DNA from: Cedecea selenatireducens
Lineage (GTDB): Bacteria; Pseudomonadota; Gammaproteobacteria; Enterobacterales; Enterobacteriaceae
Length of the DNA stretch: 64,000 nt
NCBI RefSeq assembly: GCF_042138895.1
Contig: NZ_JBHIKW010000007.1
Span: 124,001-188,000 of the forward strand
Direction of reading: 5' to 3'
Position 1 is the stretch's first letter. The number at the start of each line of letters is the position of its first letter. Below the pieces are notes generated by a model. It made no database searches, was not told the origin of the DNA, and was given only the letters and a program-made list of their open reading frames with translations. Shown here one piece after another: positions 35,288 through 46,074 of this stretch. The translations under genes and the position numbers were made by a program.

Positions 35288-36352
35288 ATGGCTATCGACG
35301 AAAACAAACAGAAGGCGTTAGCGGCAGCACTGGGCCAGATTGAAAAACAATTTGGTAAAGGCTCCATCATGCGCTTGGGTGAAGACCGTTCCATGGACGT
35401 GGAAACGATCTCTACCGGTTCACTTTCTCTGGACATCGCGCTGGGCGCAGGCGGCCTGCCAATGGGCCGTATCGTAGAAATCTACGGGCCTGAATCTTCC
35501 GGTAAAACGACGCTGACCCTGCAGGTTATTGCTGCCGCGCAGCGTAGCGGTAAAACCTGTGCGTTCATCGATGCCGAGCACGCGCTGGACCCGGTATACG
35601 CTAAGAAACTGGGCGTTGATATCGACAACCTGCTGTGTTCCCAGCCGGATACCGGTGAGCAGGCGCTGGAAATCTGTGACGCGCTGGCACGTTCCGGTGC
35701 GGTTGACGTCATCATCGTCGACTCCGTTGCGGCGCTGACGCCAAAAGCGGAAATCGAAGGCGAAATCGGCGACTCTCACATGGGCCTTGCGGCACGTATG
35801 ATGAGCCAGGCGATGCGTAAGCTGGCGGGTAACCTGAAGCAGTCCAACACGCTGCTGATCTTCATCAACCAGATCCGTATGAAAATTGGCGTCATGTTCG
35901 GTAACCCGGAAACGACCACCGGCGGTAACGCGTTGAAATTCTACGCTTCCGTGCGCCTCGATATTCGTCGTATCGGTGCGGTGAAAGATGGCGAAAACGT
36001 CGTCGGCAGCGAAACCCGCGTGAAGGTTGTGAAAAACAAAATTGCAGCGCCGTTTAAACAGGCTGAATTCCAGATCCTCTACGGCGAAGGCATCAACTTC
36101 TACGGTGAGCTGGTTGACCTGGGCGTGAAGCACAAGCTGATTGAAAAAGCGGGTGCCTGGTACAGCTACAACGGCGAAAAAATCGGTCAGGGTAAGGCAA
36201 ACGCCAGCAACTTCCTGAAAGAGAACAAGCCGATGGCAGATGAGATTGAGAAGAAACTGCGCGAAATGCTGCTGAATAACCAGGACGGCACGCCAGACTT
36301 CACGGTAGATGACCACAACGAAAACGCGGTCGAAACCAACGAAGACTTCTAA
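35288..36352 (+). CDS. recA: Recombinase RecA
   Basis: A 354-residue RecA. Walker A is GPESSGKTT (66-74), and the L2-type segment with FINQIRMKIGVMFGNPETTT is present. The acidic C-terminal tail ends ETNEDF, as in E. coli. It forms filaments on single-stranded DNA, drives strand exchange and triggers LexA self-cleavage. ATG at 35288 follows AGGAGTAGAA. An extension to 35216 would begin inside the promoter and is rejected. Confidence 0.98.
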   Translation: MAIDENKQKALAAALGQIEKQFGKGSIMRLGEDRSMDVETISTGSLSLDIALGAGGLPMGRIVEIYGPESSGKTTLTLQVIAAAQRSGKTCAFIDAEHALDPVYAKKLGVDIDNLLCSQPDTGEQALEICDALARSGAVDVIIVDSVAALTPKAEIEGEIGDSHMGLAARMMSQAMRKLAGNLKQSNTLLIFINQIRMKIGVMFGNPETTTGGNALKFYASVRLDIRRIGAVKDGENVVGSETRVKVVKNKIAAPFKQAEFQILYGEGINFYGELVDLGVKHKLIEKAGAWYSYNGEKIGQGKANASNFLKENKPMADEIEKKLREMLLNNQDGTPDFTVDDHNENAVETNEDF

Positions 36353-36359
36353 GTAATAC

Positions 36360-36834
36360 AAAGGGCCGCTAACGCGGCCCTTGAGACTGCTGACAATGTT
36401 CATTGCTCTAAAAAGTCCGAACCCAGGTCTAATAAAAACAATGAATAATGTTCTCTGGTTTACCCCAAACAGTCGAAAATCACGTTTTTCGGCTGTTTGT
36501 CATCAATACAAAGGGCCGCTAACGCGGCCCTTGAGACTGCTGACAATGTTCATTGCTTTAAAAAGTCCGAACCCAGGTCTAATAAAAACAATGAATAATG
36601 TTCTCTGGTTTACCCCAAACAGTCGAAAACCACGTTTTTCGGCTGTTTGTCATCAATATGAAGGGCCGCTAACGCGGCCCTTGAGACTGCTGACAATGTT
36701 CATTGCTCTAAAAAGTCCGAACCCAGGTCTAATAAAAACAATGAATAATGTTCTCTGGTTTACCCCAAACAGTCGAAAACCACGTTTTTCGGCTGTTTGT
36801 CATCAATATGAAGGGCCGCTAACGCGGCCCTTTG
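36360..36834 (+). repeat. 150-bp tandem repeat (3 copies plus partial fourth) between recA and recX
   Basis: The word AAGGGCCGCTAACGCGGCCC recurs at 36361, 36511, 36661 and 36811, exactly 150 bases apart, and the intervening 150-base units differ by only a few substitutions. Each unit carries a GC-rich hairpin (GGGCCGC TAAC GCGGCCC) and a second hairpin (CAAACAG...CTGTTTG, for example 36466-36499). Only the last hairpin is followed by TTTGTGCTTT; the inner ones are followed by TTGAGACTGC. So the final copy looks like the original recA terminator and the array inserts extra hairpins before recX. Confidence 0.95.
36811..36834 (+). terminator. recA terminator (last copy)
   Basis: GGGCCGC and GCGGCCC form the stem and TTTGTGCTTT follows. 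In E. coli a partly leaky terminator lets some recA transcripts reach recX; the same is expected here. Confidence 0.75.
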
Positions 36835-36876
36835 TGCTTTCTCCCACCCTGATATCGACCTGTGCCACACGACCCT

Positions 36877-37392
36877 ATGCCCGATAACATCACCTCCCCC
36901 CGCCGTAGTCCCTTTGCCCGTCTTTTGGATAAGGCAACCCGTATTCTGGCCATGCGCGACCACAGCGAGCACGAACTGCGCCGTAAGCTGGCTACGCCTT
37001 CTGCCTTTGCGGCCAAATTTGCCAAAGAGGATGAGCCTGAGATAGCGCAGGAGGATATCGATAAGGTCATTGCGTGGTGCTATGAACATCGCTGGCTGGA
37101 CGACGTCCAGTTTGCGTCACGCTTTATTGCCAGCCGTAGCCGTAAAGGTTACGGGCCACAGCGTATTCGCCAGGAGCTGAAGCAAAAGGGCATCGATCGG
37201 GCCATTGGCGAGTCGGCAATGATGGCCTGTGACATTGACTGGCAGCCGCTGGCGCGCGAGCTGGCCGAGCGAAAGTTTGGCACACCGCTGCCAACGGAGT
37301 GGCAGGCGAAGGCGAAAGTGCAGCGTTTTCTTCTCTATCGTGGCTTCTTTATGGAAGACATTCAGGAGATCTGGCGAAATTTTGCTGATTAG
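36877..37392 (+). CDS. recX: RecA regulatory protein RecX
   Basis: A 171-residue three-helix-repeat protein matching E. coli RecX from RRSPFARLL to the shared C-terminus MEDIQEIWRNFAD, including ASRSRKGYGPQRIRQEL. RecX caps and limits RecA filament growth. I prefer the ATG at 36877 (MPDNITSPRRSP) because it aligns with the E. coli start. A GTG at 36862 would add five residues, and neither has a strong ribosome binding site. Confidence 0.93.
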   Translation: MPDNITSPRRSPFARLLDKATRILAMRDHSEHELRRKLATPSAFAAKFAKEDEPEIAQEDIDKVIAWCYEHRWLDDVQFASRFIASRSRKGYGPQRIRQELKQKGIDRAIGESAMMACDIDWQPLARELAERKFGTPLPTEWQAKAKVQRFLLYRGFFMEDIQEIWRNFAD

Positions 37393-37531
37393 GGCCACAC
37401 TGGATTTTACTTCCCACGCCAGAAAACTTATCTTATTCCCACTTTTTTCCAGGTAAGCTGGCCTGAGCCGTCCGCGTTACGGCCGTCATGGCAGGTTTAC
37501 AACTCTTCGTTAGCTTGATTCCAGGATAATT

Positions 37532-40159
<2,628 letters not shown>

Positions 40160-40179
40160 AAATAACTAAAAGTGTATTG

Positions 40180-40205
40180 CGCCATAACTGTTCTCAGTTA
40201 TGGCG
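40180..40205 (+). terminator. alaS terminator hairpin
   Basis: CGCCATAACTG (40180-40190) pairs with CAGTTATGGCG (40195-40205) around TTCT, 20 bases after the alaS stop. There is no long T-run. Confidence 0.6.
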
Positions 40206-40404
40206 TACTAACATTTACACATTATCAATAATGATAAAGTCAGGTTGAAGTTGTGTATATCGGCTAAACTTAGATATAACAGAGTGTAATGCTATGACAG
40301 AGTCCGTTTTATCTATTTGTCATCCGCTACATTTTCGCGTTATATGATGGATAATGCCGGGATACAGAGAGACCCGACTCTTTTAATCTTTCAAGGAGCA
40401 AAGA

Positions 40405-40590
40405 ATGTTAATTCTGACTCGTCGAGTTGGTGAGACCCTTATGATTGGGGATGAGGTGACCGTGACTGTGCTTGGGGTAAAAGGCAACCAGGTACGTATT
40501 GGTGTTAACGCCCCGAAAGAAGTCTCTGTGCACCGCGAAGAGATCTACCAACGTATCCAGGCTGAAAAATCCCAACAAACGAATTTCTAA
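40405..40590 (+). CDS. csrA: Carbon storage regulator CsrA
   Basis: A 61-residue RNA-binding protein, essentially identical to E. coli CsrA (MLILTRRVGETLMIGDEVTV; RNA-contact residues in the first strand and in PKEVSVHREEIYQRI). It binds GGA motifs in mRNA leaders and represses glycogen and biofilm genes while activating motility. ATG follows AAGGAGCAAAGA. The 245 bases upstream hold its promoters; the leader AAGGAGC could itself be a CsrA site, as in autoregulation. Confidence 0.98.
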   Translation: MLILTRRVGETLMIGDEVTVTVLGVKGNQVRIGVNAPKEVSVHREEIYQRIQAEKSQQTNF

Positions 40591-40597
40591 AGATATC

Positions 40598-40624
40598 GCG
40601 TCTCGCTGGGCTACAGCGAGGCGC
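40598..40624 (+). terminator. Hairpin after csrA
   Basis: GCGTCTCGCTG and CAGCGAGGCGC form an 11-bp stem with one G-U pair around GGCTA, seven bases after the stop. No T-run follows. The rest of 40,625-40,799 shows no gene. Confidence 0.5.
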
Positions 40625-40799
40625 ACCTCTCCTGCAGTTTCCTTTCTCTCTCCAGTTCATACTCCTTTTGCTTCGTTTATCGTCGGGCCGTTTCTGCACG
40701 CTTATCGCCGTTTGCCTGTTGATAAAACACTCTTTTTGTCTCCAAATTACGCTAATCGAGCGTGATTTGTGCAATCGATAGCGAGTCGGGAAAAATTGT

Positions 40800-40827
40800 T
40801 TGACTTATAAGTCCCAGAAAGTAATAT
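40800..40827 (+). promoter_or_regulatory. Promoter of the tRNA-Ser/tRNA-Arg cluster
   Basis: TTGACT (40800-40805) and TAATAT (40822-40827), 16 bases apart, with a GC-rich discriminator GTGCGCCACG, typical of stable RNA promoters under stringent control. About 60 bases before the first tRNA. Confidence 0.7.
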
Positions 40828-40890
40828 GTGCGCCACGCAGCGACGAGAAGCTCTTATGAGTAACTCGAAGCACTCGAAAGAGGCGTGTGT

Positions 40891-40983
40891 GGTGAGGTGG
40901 CCGAGAGGCTGAAGGCGCTCCCCTGCTAAGGGAGTATGCGGTCAAAAGCTGCATCCGGGGTTCGAATCCCCGCCTCACCGCCA
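40891..40983 (+). tRNA. serV: tRNA-Ser (GCT anticodon)
   Basis: A 93-base gene with class II variable arm; acceptor GGTGAGG/CCTCACC, anticodon loop CTGCTAA, T loop GGTTCGAATCC, encoded CCA end. It is in the E. coli serV position before the argVYZQ cluster. Confidence 0.97.
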
Positions 40984-40987
40984 TTTT

Positions 40988-41064
40988 GCATCCGTAGCTC
41001 AGCTGGATAGAGTACTCGGCTACGAACCGAGCGGTCGGAGGTTCGAATCCTCCCGGATGCACCA
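40988..41064 (+). tRNA. argV: tRNA-Arg (ACG anticodon), copy 1
   Basis: A 77-base gene; acceptor GCATCCG/CGGATGC, anticodon loop CTACGAA (A34 to be inosine), encoded CCA. Four bases after tRNA-Ser. The symbol is by synteny with the E. coli argQZYV cluster and is not copy-specific. Confidence 0.97.
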
Positions 41065-41259
41065 TTTCCCCCCGAGTCATTAGCAATGACAGTGTGACAG
41101 AGAAATAAATTTCTCCGCCAACACCAGGGAGGATAACGTTGCTTAGCAACGGCCCTTAGGGCGAGCAAACGGCGAATCATTTTCCCGAATGCACCATCTT
41201 CATCAGTGTTGCGGCATGATGAGTGACATTGATTCAGTAGTAAAAGCAGTAATCCCGAT

Positions 41260-41336
41260 GCATCCGTAGCTCAGCTGGATAGAGTACTCGGCTACGAACC
41301 GAGCGGTCGGAGGTTCGAATCCTCCCGGATGCACCA
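41260..41336 (+). tRNA. tRNA-Arg (ACG anticodon), copy 2
   Basis: Identical to copy 1 over all 77 bases, separated from it by a 195-base spacer that contains a degenerate tRNA 3' end. Confidence 0.97.
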
Positions 41337-41531
41337 TTTTCTTGCCAGTCATCGGCGATGACGGTGTGACAGAGAAAGTTAATTTCTCCGCCAGCACCAG
41401 GGAGGATAACGTTGCTTCAGCAACGGCCCTTTAGGGCGAGCCTTCGGCGAGTCATCCTCCCGGATGCACCATCTTCTCCCGATTATCAAATGTTGATAAT
41501 TGAGACGCGTAGTAAAAGCAGTAATCCCGAT

Positions 41532-41608
41532 GCATCCGTAGCTCAGCTGGATAGAGTACTCGGCTACGAACCGAGCGGTCGGAGGTTCGAATCCTCCCGG
41601 ATGCACCA
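41532..41608 (+). tRNA. tRNA-Arg (ACG anticodon), copy 3
   Basis: Identical to copies 1 and 2. E. coli has four copies here; only three intact ones are visible in this window. Confidence 0.97.
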
Positions 41609-41924
41609 TATTCTCCCGCATCATTAGCGATGACAGTGTGACAGAGAAAGTTAATTTCTCCGCCAACACCAGGGAGGATAACGTTGCTTCAGCAACGGCC
41701 CTTTAGGGCGAGCCTTCGGCGAGTCATCCTCCCGGATGCACCATTTTCTTCCCAGTCATCCTCCCGGATACACCATTTTTCCCCGCACTTTTTAATCCCC
41801 TATTAGCACGTTTTCTCCAATTTTTAATACTCCTTTTTCGCAACACCCCCCGGACCACAGACAGCGACAATTTCAGCCATTTACGCTAAAGTAACGCCTC
41901 GACATTCAGCGAAGTGAGGGTGAG

Positions 41925-42491
41925 ATGTACGACCGCTATGATGGTTTAATCTTTGATATGGACGGCACAATTCTCGATACGGAACCGACTCACCGTAAAG
42001 CCTGGCATGAAACCCTTGGCCGCTATGGTATGAGCTTCGACGAGCAGGCGATGGTTGCCCTGAACGGTGCGCCGAGTTGGAAAATTGCCGCCGCAATTAT
42101 TGAAAGCCACAATGCCGATCTCGATCCCCACAGCCTGGCAGCCGAAAAAACTGCTGCTGTACGCGCGATACTGCTAGACACCGTGCGCCCGTTGCCGCTG
42201 ATTGAAGTGGTAAAAGCCTGGCATGGCCGCCGGCCTATGTCGGTCGGCACAGGTAGCGAAAGCGATATCGCAGAGGCCCTGCTTAAACACCTGGGCCTTC
42301 GCCACTATTTTTCGGCGGTGGTGGCAGCAGATCATGTTAAACACCATAAGCCTGCACCTGATACCTTCTTACGCTGCGCCGAACTGATGGGCGTAGCGCC
42401 GCAGAAGTGCGTTGTCTTTGAAGATGCCGATTTTGGCCTTCAGGCCGCGCGCAGTGCGGGAATGGATGCGGTAGATGTGCGCTTACTGTGA
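41925..42491 (+). CDS. yqaB: HAD-family sugar phosphatase YqaB
   Basis: A 188-residue HAD phosphatase: DMDGTILDTEPTH (nucleophile and acid Asp), later VGTGSESD and VFEDADFGLQAA (motif IV). In E. coli this enzyme acts on fructose 1-phosphate and 6-phosphogluconate. It starts at the ATG at 41925 after GTGAGGGTGAG. The downstream yqaA begins four bases before its end. Confidence 0.93.
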   Translation: MYDRYDGLIFDMDGTILDTEPTHRKAWHETLGRYGMSFDEQAMVALNGAPSWKIAAAIIESHNADLDPHSLAAEKTAAVRAILLDTVRPLPLIEVVKAWHGRRPMSVGTGSESDIAEALLKHLGLRHYFSAVVAADHVKHHKPAPDTFLRCAELMGVAPQKCVVFEDADFGLQAARSAGMDAVDVRLL

Positions 42492-42916
42492 GCGACACGC
42501 TGTCGCTCCTCTCACTGTTCAGCAGCAGCTTCCTGAGCGCAACTCTGCTGCCGGGCAGCTCGGAAGCGGTGCTCGTGGCGCTTCTGGTCGCCGGTAGCGG
42601 TCCGGTATCGGTTCTTGTGATAATAGCAACAATCGGTAATAGCCTTGGCGGTATGACTAACGTTATTCTGGGGCGCTTTTTCCCGCAGCGTATACAATCG
42701 CGCTGGCAGGGGAAAGCGACCGACTGGTTGACTCGTTTTGGCCCAGCCACGCTGTTATTGAGCTGGATGCCGCTAATAGGCGATCTGTTGTGCCTTCTGG
42801 CCGGGTGGCTACGCCTGAGCTGGGGGCCGGTGATATTCTTTTTATGCCTTGGTAAAGCGCTACGCTACATCGTTGTCGCGGCTGCAACGGTACAAGGCAT
42901 GGCGTGGTGGCACTAA
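42488..42916 (+). CDS. yqaA: DedA/SNARE-associated-family membrane protein YqaA
   Basis: A 142-residue protein with three or four membrane helices and the short DedA-like core (IATIGNSLGGMTNVILGRF, then RFGPATLLLSWMPLIGDLLC). Function unknown; the family includes lipid scramblase-like proteins. It is translationally coupled to yqaB (GTGA overlap), starting with GTG. Confidence 0.9.
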   Translation: MSDTLSLLSLFSSSFLSATLLPGSSEAVLVALLVAGSGPVSVLVIIATIGNSLGGMTNVILGRFFPQRIQSRWQGKATDWLTRFGPATLLLSWMPLIGDLLCLLAGWLRLSWGPVIFFLCLGKALRYIVVAAATVQGMAWWH

Positions 42917-42992
42917 TTGCGTGGGATGAGTCTTCATCACCGGCGAAAACAATTATGCTTATTAAAATAAATTCGACAGGCGGGAGGTCAAT

Positions 42993-44549
42993 TTGATCCC
43001 GGACGTATCACAGGCTTTGGCCTGGCTGGAAAAGCACCCTGAAGCAGTAAAAGGCATTTGCCGTGGTCTTGAGCGTGAAACGCTACGCGTGACGCCAAAA
43101 GGCGATTTAGCCACCACCGGGCATCCTGAAAGCCTTGGTTCAGCGTTTACTCATAAATGGATTACCACGGACTTCGCCGAAGCCCTCCTGGAATTTATTA
43201 CCCCGGTTGATGGTGACATTGACCATATGCTCACCTTCCTGCGCGACGTTCATCGCCATACGGCGCGTGAGCTGGGCGAGGAGCGTATGTGGCCGCTGAG
43301 TATGCCGTGCTACATCGATGACGGTCAGAACATCGAGCTGGCTCAGTATGGCTCTTCTAACGCGGGCCGCTTTAAAACGCTCTACCGCGAAGGGTTGAAA
43401 AACCGCTATGGCGCGCTGATGCAGACCATTTCCGGCGTGCATTACAATTTCTCCCTGCCGATGGCTTTCTGGCAGGCAAAATGCGGCGTGCAGGACGCTG
43501 AAAGCGGCAAAGAGGCGATTTCTGCCGGCTACTTCCGCCTGATCCGCAACTATTACCGCTTTGGTTGGGTTATTCCTTACCTGTTCGGTGCTTCTCCGGC
43601 TATCTGCTCTTCGTTCCTGCAGGGCAAAGAGAGCGCTTTACCGTTTGAGAAAACCGAATGCGGCATGTATTACCTGCCGTATGCTACCTCGCTGCGTTTG
43701 AGCGACCTGGGCTACACCAACAAGTCGCAGAGCAATCTGGGTATTACCTTCAACGATCTAAACACCTATGTTGATGCGCTGAAGCGGGCGATTAAAACGC
43801 CGTCGGAAGAGTACGCTAAGATTGGTTTGATGAAGGATGGCAAGCATTTGCAGCTCAACACTAACGTGCTGCAAATTGAAAACGAACTCTATGCGCCGAT
43901 TCGTCCAAAACGCGTGACGCGTGACGGTGAATCGCCGTCAGATGCGCTGCTGCGCGGCGGCATCGAGTATATCGAAGTGCGTTCGCTGGATATCAACCCG
44001 TTCTCGCCGATTGGCGTGGATGAGCAGCAGGTTCGCTTCCTCGATCTGTTTATGATTTGGTGCGTGCTGGCCGATGCGCCGGAGATGAGCAGCGACGAGC
44101 TGCTGTGTACCCGCACCAACTGGAACCGTGTGATTCTGGAAGGGCGTAAGCCTGGGCTGACTCTGGGCATTGGCTGTGAAACGGCGCAACATCCGCTGTC
44201 AAAAGTGGGTAAAGACCTGTTTGCTGACCTGCGCCGCGTGGCGGAAACGCTCGACGGCATGACCGACAGCCAGGAATACCAGCAGGTTTGCGACCAGCTG
44301 GTTGCCAGCTTTGACGATCCGGAATTAACGTATTCAGCGCGTATTTTGCGTTCTATGATTGATAACGGGATTGGCGGCACCGGCCTGGCTCTGGCCGAAC
44401 AATACCGTCAGCAGTTGGTTCAGGAACCGTTGGAAATTTTAACAGCGGATGCGTTGCAGAAGGAGCATGATGCTTCATGGCAGCGTCAGCGGGATATCGA
44501 AGCGGCGGATACAGAGTCGTTTGATAGCTGGCTTGAGAAGAAGGCCTGA
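42993..44549 (+). CDS. gshA: Glutamate-cysteine ligase
   Basis: A 518-residue enzyme (E. coli 518) catalysing ATP-dependent joining of Glu and Cys, the first step of glutathione synthesis. The N-terminal MIPDVSQALAWLEKHP is shared with E. coli, as is the rare TTG start at 42993 (GGGAGGTCAAT upstream). Typical blocks are ERETLRV, SGVHYNFSLPM and ECGMYYLPYATSLRLSDLGY. The TTG start may limit expression, as in E. coli. Confidence 0.97.
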   Translation: MIPDVSQALAWLEKHPEAVKGICRGLERETLRVTPKGDLATTGHPESLGSAFTHKWITTDFAEALLEFITPVDGDIDHMLTFLRDVHRHTARELGEERMWPLSMPCYIDDGQNIELAQYGSSNAGRFKTLYREGLKNRYGALMQTISGVHYNFSLPMAFWQAKCGVQDAESGKEAISAGYFRLIRNYYRFGWVIPYLFGASPAICSSFLQGKESALPFEKTECGMYYLPYATSLRLSDLGYTNKSQSNLGITFNDLNTYVDALKRAIKTPSEEYAKIGLMKDGKHLQLNTNVLQIENELYAPIRPKRVTRDGESPSDALLRGGIEYIEVRSLDINPFSPIGVDEQQVRFLDLFMIWCVLADAPEMSSDELLCTRTNWNRVILEGRKPGLTLGIGCETAQHPLSKVGKDLFADLRRVAETLDGMTDSQEYQQVCDQLVASFDDPELTYSARILRSMIDNGIGGTGLALAEQYRQQLVQEPLEILTADALQKEHDASWQRQRDIEAADTESFDSWLEKKA

Positions 44550-44552
44550 CAA

Positions 44553-44631
44553 AAAAGAAAATGGCCACATACTTGTGGCCAAACATTCATCTCTGAATAA
44601 CAGGGATGATGATAACAAATGCGCGTCTTTC
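44553..44631 (-). ncRNA. micA: MicA small RNA
   Basis: On the minus strand from 44631 the sequence begins GAAAGACGCGCATTTGTTAT, the exact 5' end of E. coli MicA, the seed that base-pairs with ompA mRNA. It continues with a hairpin and ends with GGCCACAAGTATGTGGCC followed by ATTTTCTTTTTT, a Rho-independent terminator that also forms the A-rich sequence after gshA. It lies between gshA and luxS, antisense to the luxS leader, as in E. coli. Transcription is expected from a sigma-E promoter in the region just right of 44631. Confidence 0.93.
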
Positions 44632-44704
44632 ACATACTCAGACTCGCGTGCGTAAAAATAGTTTCAATTATTTTAAAAAAAATCATTTTATCGGAGGTGA
44701 CCAG

Positions 44705-45220
44705 ATGCCGTTGTTGGATAGCTTCACAGTCGACCATACTCGTATGGGTGCGCCAGCCGTTCGTGTAGCCAAAACTATGCACACGCCACACGGTGACACT
44801 ATTACGGTGTTTGACCTGCGCTTTTGTGTCCCGAACAAGGAAGTGATGCCGGAAAAAGGGATCCATACTCTGGAGCACCTGTTCGCCGGTTTTATGCGTG
44901 ACCACCTGAACGGAAACGGTGTTGAGATTATCGACATCTCCCCGATGGGCTGCCGCACAGGGTTCTACATGAGCCTGATCGGTGTACCTGCAGAGCAGCG
45001 CGTGGCCGATGCCTGGAAAGCGGCAATGCAGGACGTGCTGAAGGTGAAAGAGCAGAACCAAATCCCTGAGCTGAACGTTTACCAGTGCGGGACGTATCAG
45101 ATGCACTCTCTGCAGGAAGCGCAAGATATCGCGCGCCACATCATCGAGCATGACGTTAGCGTCAACAGCAACGATGAGCTGGCCCTGCCGAAAGAGAAGC
45201 TGCAGGAGCTGCACATCTAG
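44705..45220 (+). CDS. luxS: S-ribosylhomocysteine lyase LuxS
   Basis: A 171-residue metalloenzyme. Metal ligands are His54 and His58 (HTLEH) and Cys128 (VYQCGTYQMHS), with catalytic Cys83 in SPMGCRTGFY. It cleaves S-ribosylhomocysteine to homocysteine and DPD, the AI-2 precursor. ATG at 44705 follows CGGAGGTGACCAG. An upstream extension to 44606 runs through the MicA region and is rejected. Confidence 0.98.
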   Translation: MPLLDSFTVDHTRMGAPAVRVAKTMHTPHGDTITVFDLRFCVPNKEVMPEKGIHTLEHLFAGFMRDHLNGNGVEIIDISPMGCRTGFYMSLIGVPAEQRVADAWKAAMQDVLKVKEQNQIPELNVYQCGTYQMHSLQEAQDIARHIIEHDVSVNSNDELALPKEKLQELHI

Positions 45221-45236
45221 CGGTGTGCCAACTGTA

Positions 45237-45264
45237 AAAAGGAGCCTTATGGCTCCTTTTTTTA
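45237..45264 (+). terminator. luxS terminator
   Basis: AAAAAGGAGCC, loop TTAT, GGCTCCTTTTTTT: a strong stem with T-run, 16 bases after luxS. Confidence 0.9.
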
Positions 45265-45309
45265 CGTCTGCGGTATGCTATCGTCATCTTTTTGCTCGCG
45301 AAATAAACT

Positions 45310-46074
45310 ATGTCCACCAGCCTGCAATTCAGCTTTGCCACGCGCCCGCTGGTTCCGTTTGCCCATGACTATACTCATGGTGCAACGGAGCCGTGGCACA
45401 GTCATGACTGTGCGCAGCTATTGCATACGCTGAGCGGAGTGGTGCGAGTCGAAACCGAAAAAGGTATCTGGGTTGTTCCACCCGGACGTGGCGTCTGGCT
45501 GCCGGCGGGGACTCAGCACCGCCTGCAAATCACCGGCAACGTGGCGGCGCGCACGCTTTTTATCGATCCGTTCGCCCGGGCTGACTTACCCTCGGTGTGC
45601 CAGGTTGTGCAGATATCCACTTTACTGCGCGAGCTGATTATCACCTCTCTTCAACTGCCGGAGGCCTACGCCGCTGGCAGCCGGGCGGAGCGTATTTATG
45701 AGCTGATCCTCGATGAAATCAGAGTGATCGCCGTGCTGCCGTTCAACCTGCCTGAACCTCAGTCTCCCGGCCTGCTGGCTTTATGCCGACAGATTCAGGC
45801 CGAGCCCGGTAAACCGTGGACAAACGCGCTGGCCGCTGAGCGGCTGAACGTCAGTGAACGAACGCTGCTGCGCCATTTTCGCCAGCAAACGGGCCTGGCG
45901 TTTAGCGAATGGCTGCGTAGGGCAAGGCTGATGGAAGCCCTCAACCGCCTTGCCCTGGGGCAGTCCGTGCTGCGTGTTGCGCTGGATCTGGGCTATGAGA
46001 GCCACAGCGCCTTCAGCGCCATGTTCCGTCGGACGCTCGGCGTTTCACCGAGCGATTACTTCCTCTCTGATTAA
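45310..46074 (+). CDS. AraC-family transcriptional regulator
   Basis: A 254-residue regulator: N-terminal cupin (EPWHSHDCAQLLHTLSGVVR, VVPPGRGVWLPAGTQH) and a C-terminal double HTH (AERLNVSERTLLRHFRQQTG and VALDLGYESHSAFSAMFRRT). It resembles the NimR/YeaM group. Its stop overlaps the stop of a convergent isopropylmalate synthase gene by four bases. A local regulatory link to leuA is possible, but convergent rather than divergent layout weakens it. Confidence 0.85.
   Translation: MSTSLQFSFATRPLVPFAHDYTHGATEPWHSHDCAQLLHTLSGVVRVETEKGIWVVPPGRGVWLPAGTQHRLQITGNVAARTLFIDPFARADLPSVCQVVQISTLLRELIITSLQLPEAYAAGSRAERIYELILDEIRVIAVLPFNLPEPQSPGLLALCRQIQAEPGKPWTNALAAERLNVSERTLLRHFRQQTGLAFSEWLRRARLMEALNRLALGQSVLRVALDLGYESHSAFSAMFRRTLGVSPSDYFLSD

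Larger units (their letters stand above)
41065..41775 (+). repeat. Repeated tRNA-Arg spacers with 3' tRNA fragments
   Basis: The stretches after copies 1, 2 and 3 share about 100 bases (from GTGACAGAGAAA through CACCAGGGAGGATAACGTTG and a TTCAGCAACGGCCC hairpin). Each ends in a short tRNA-Arg 3' end: 41183-41196 (degenerate), 41454-41471, 41726-41743 and 41758-41775 (one base changed). ATCCTCCC of the fragments can pair with GGGAGGAT of the spacer. They look like products of unequal recombination between tandem tRNA genes and may be RNA-processing hairpins. Confidence 0.85.

Noticed and set aside
35420..36403. Long minus-strand frame opposite recA
   Set aside because: Shadow of the strongly biased recA coding sequence; no start signal or family match.
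36381..36887. A 168-codon frame with three 50-residue repeats between recA and recX
   Set aside because: It is a by-product of the 150-bp tandem array (a multiple of three), runs through terminator hairpins, has no ribosome binding site and overlaps recX.
40805..41669. Several minus-strand frames over the tRNA cluster containing GGFEPPTARFVAEYSIQLSY
   Set aside because: They are antisense translations of tRNA-Arg genes, a well-known annotation artefact.
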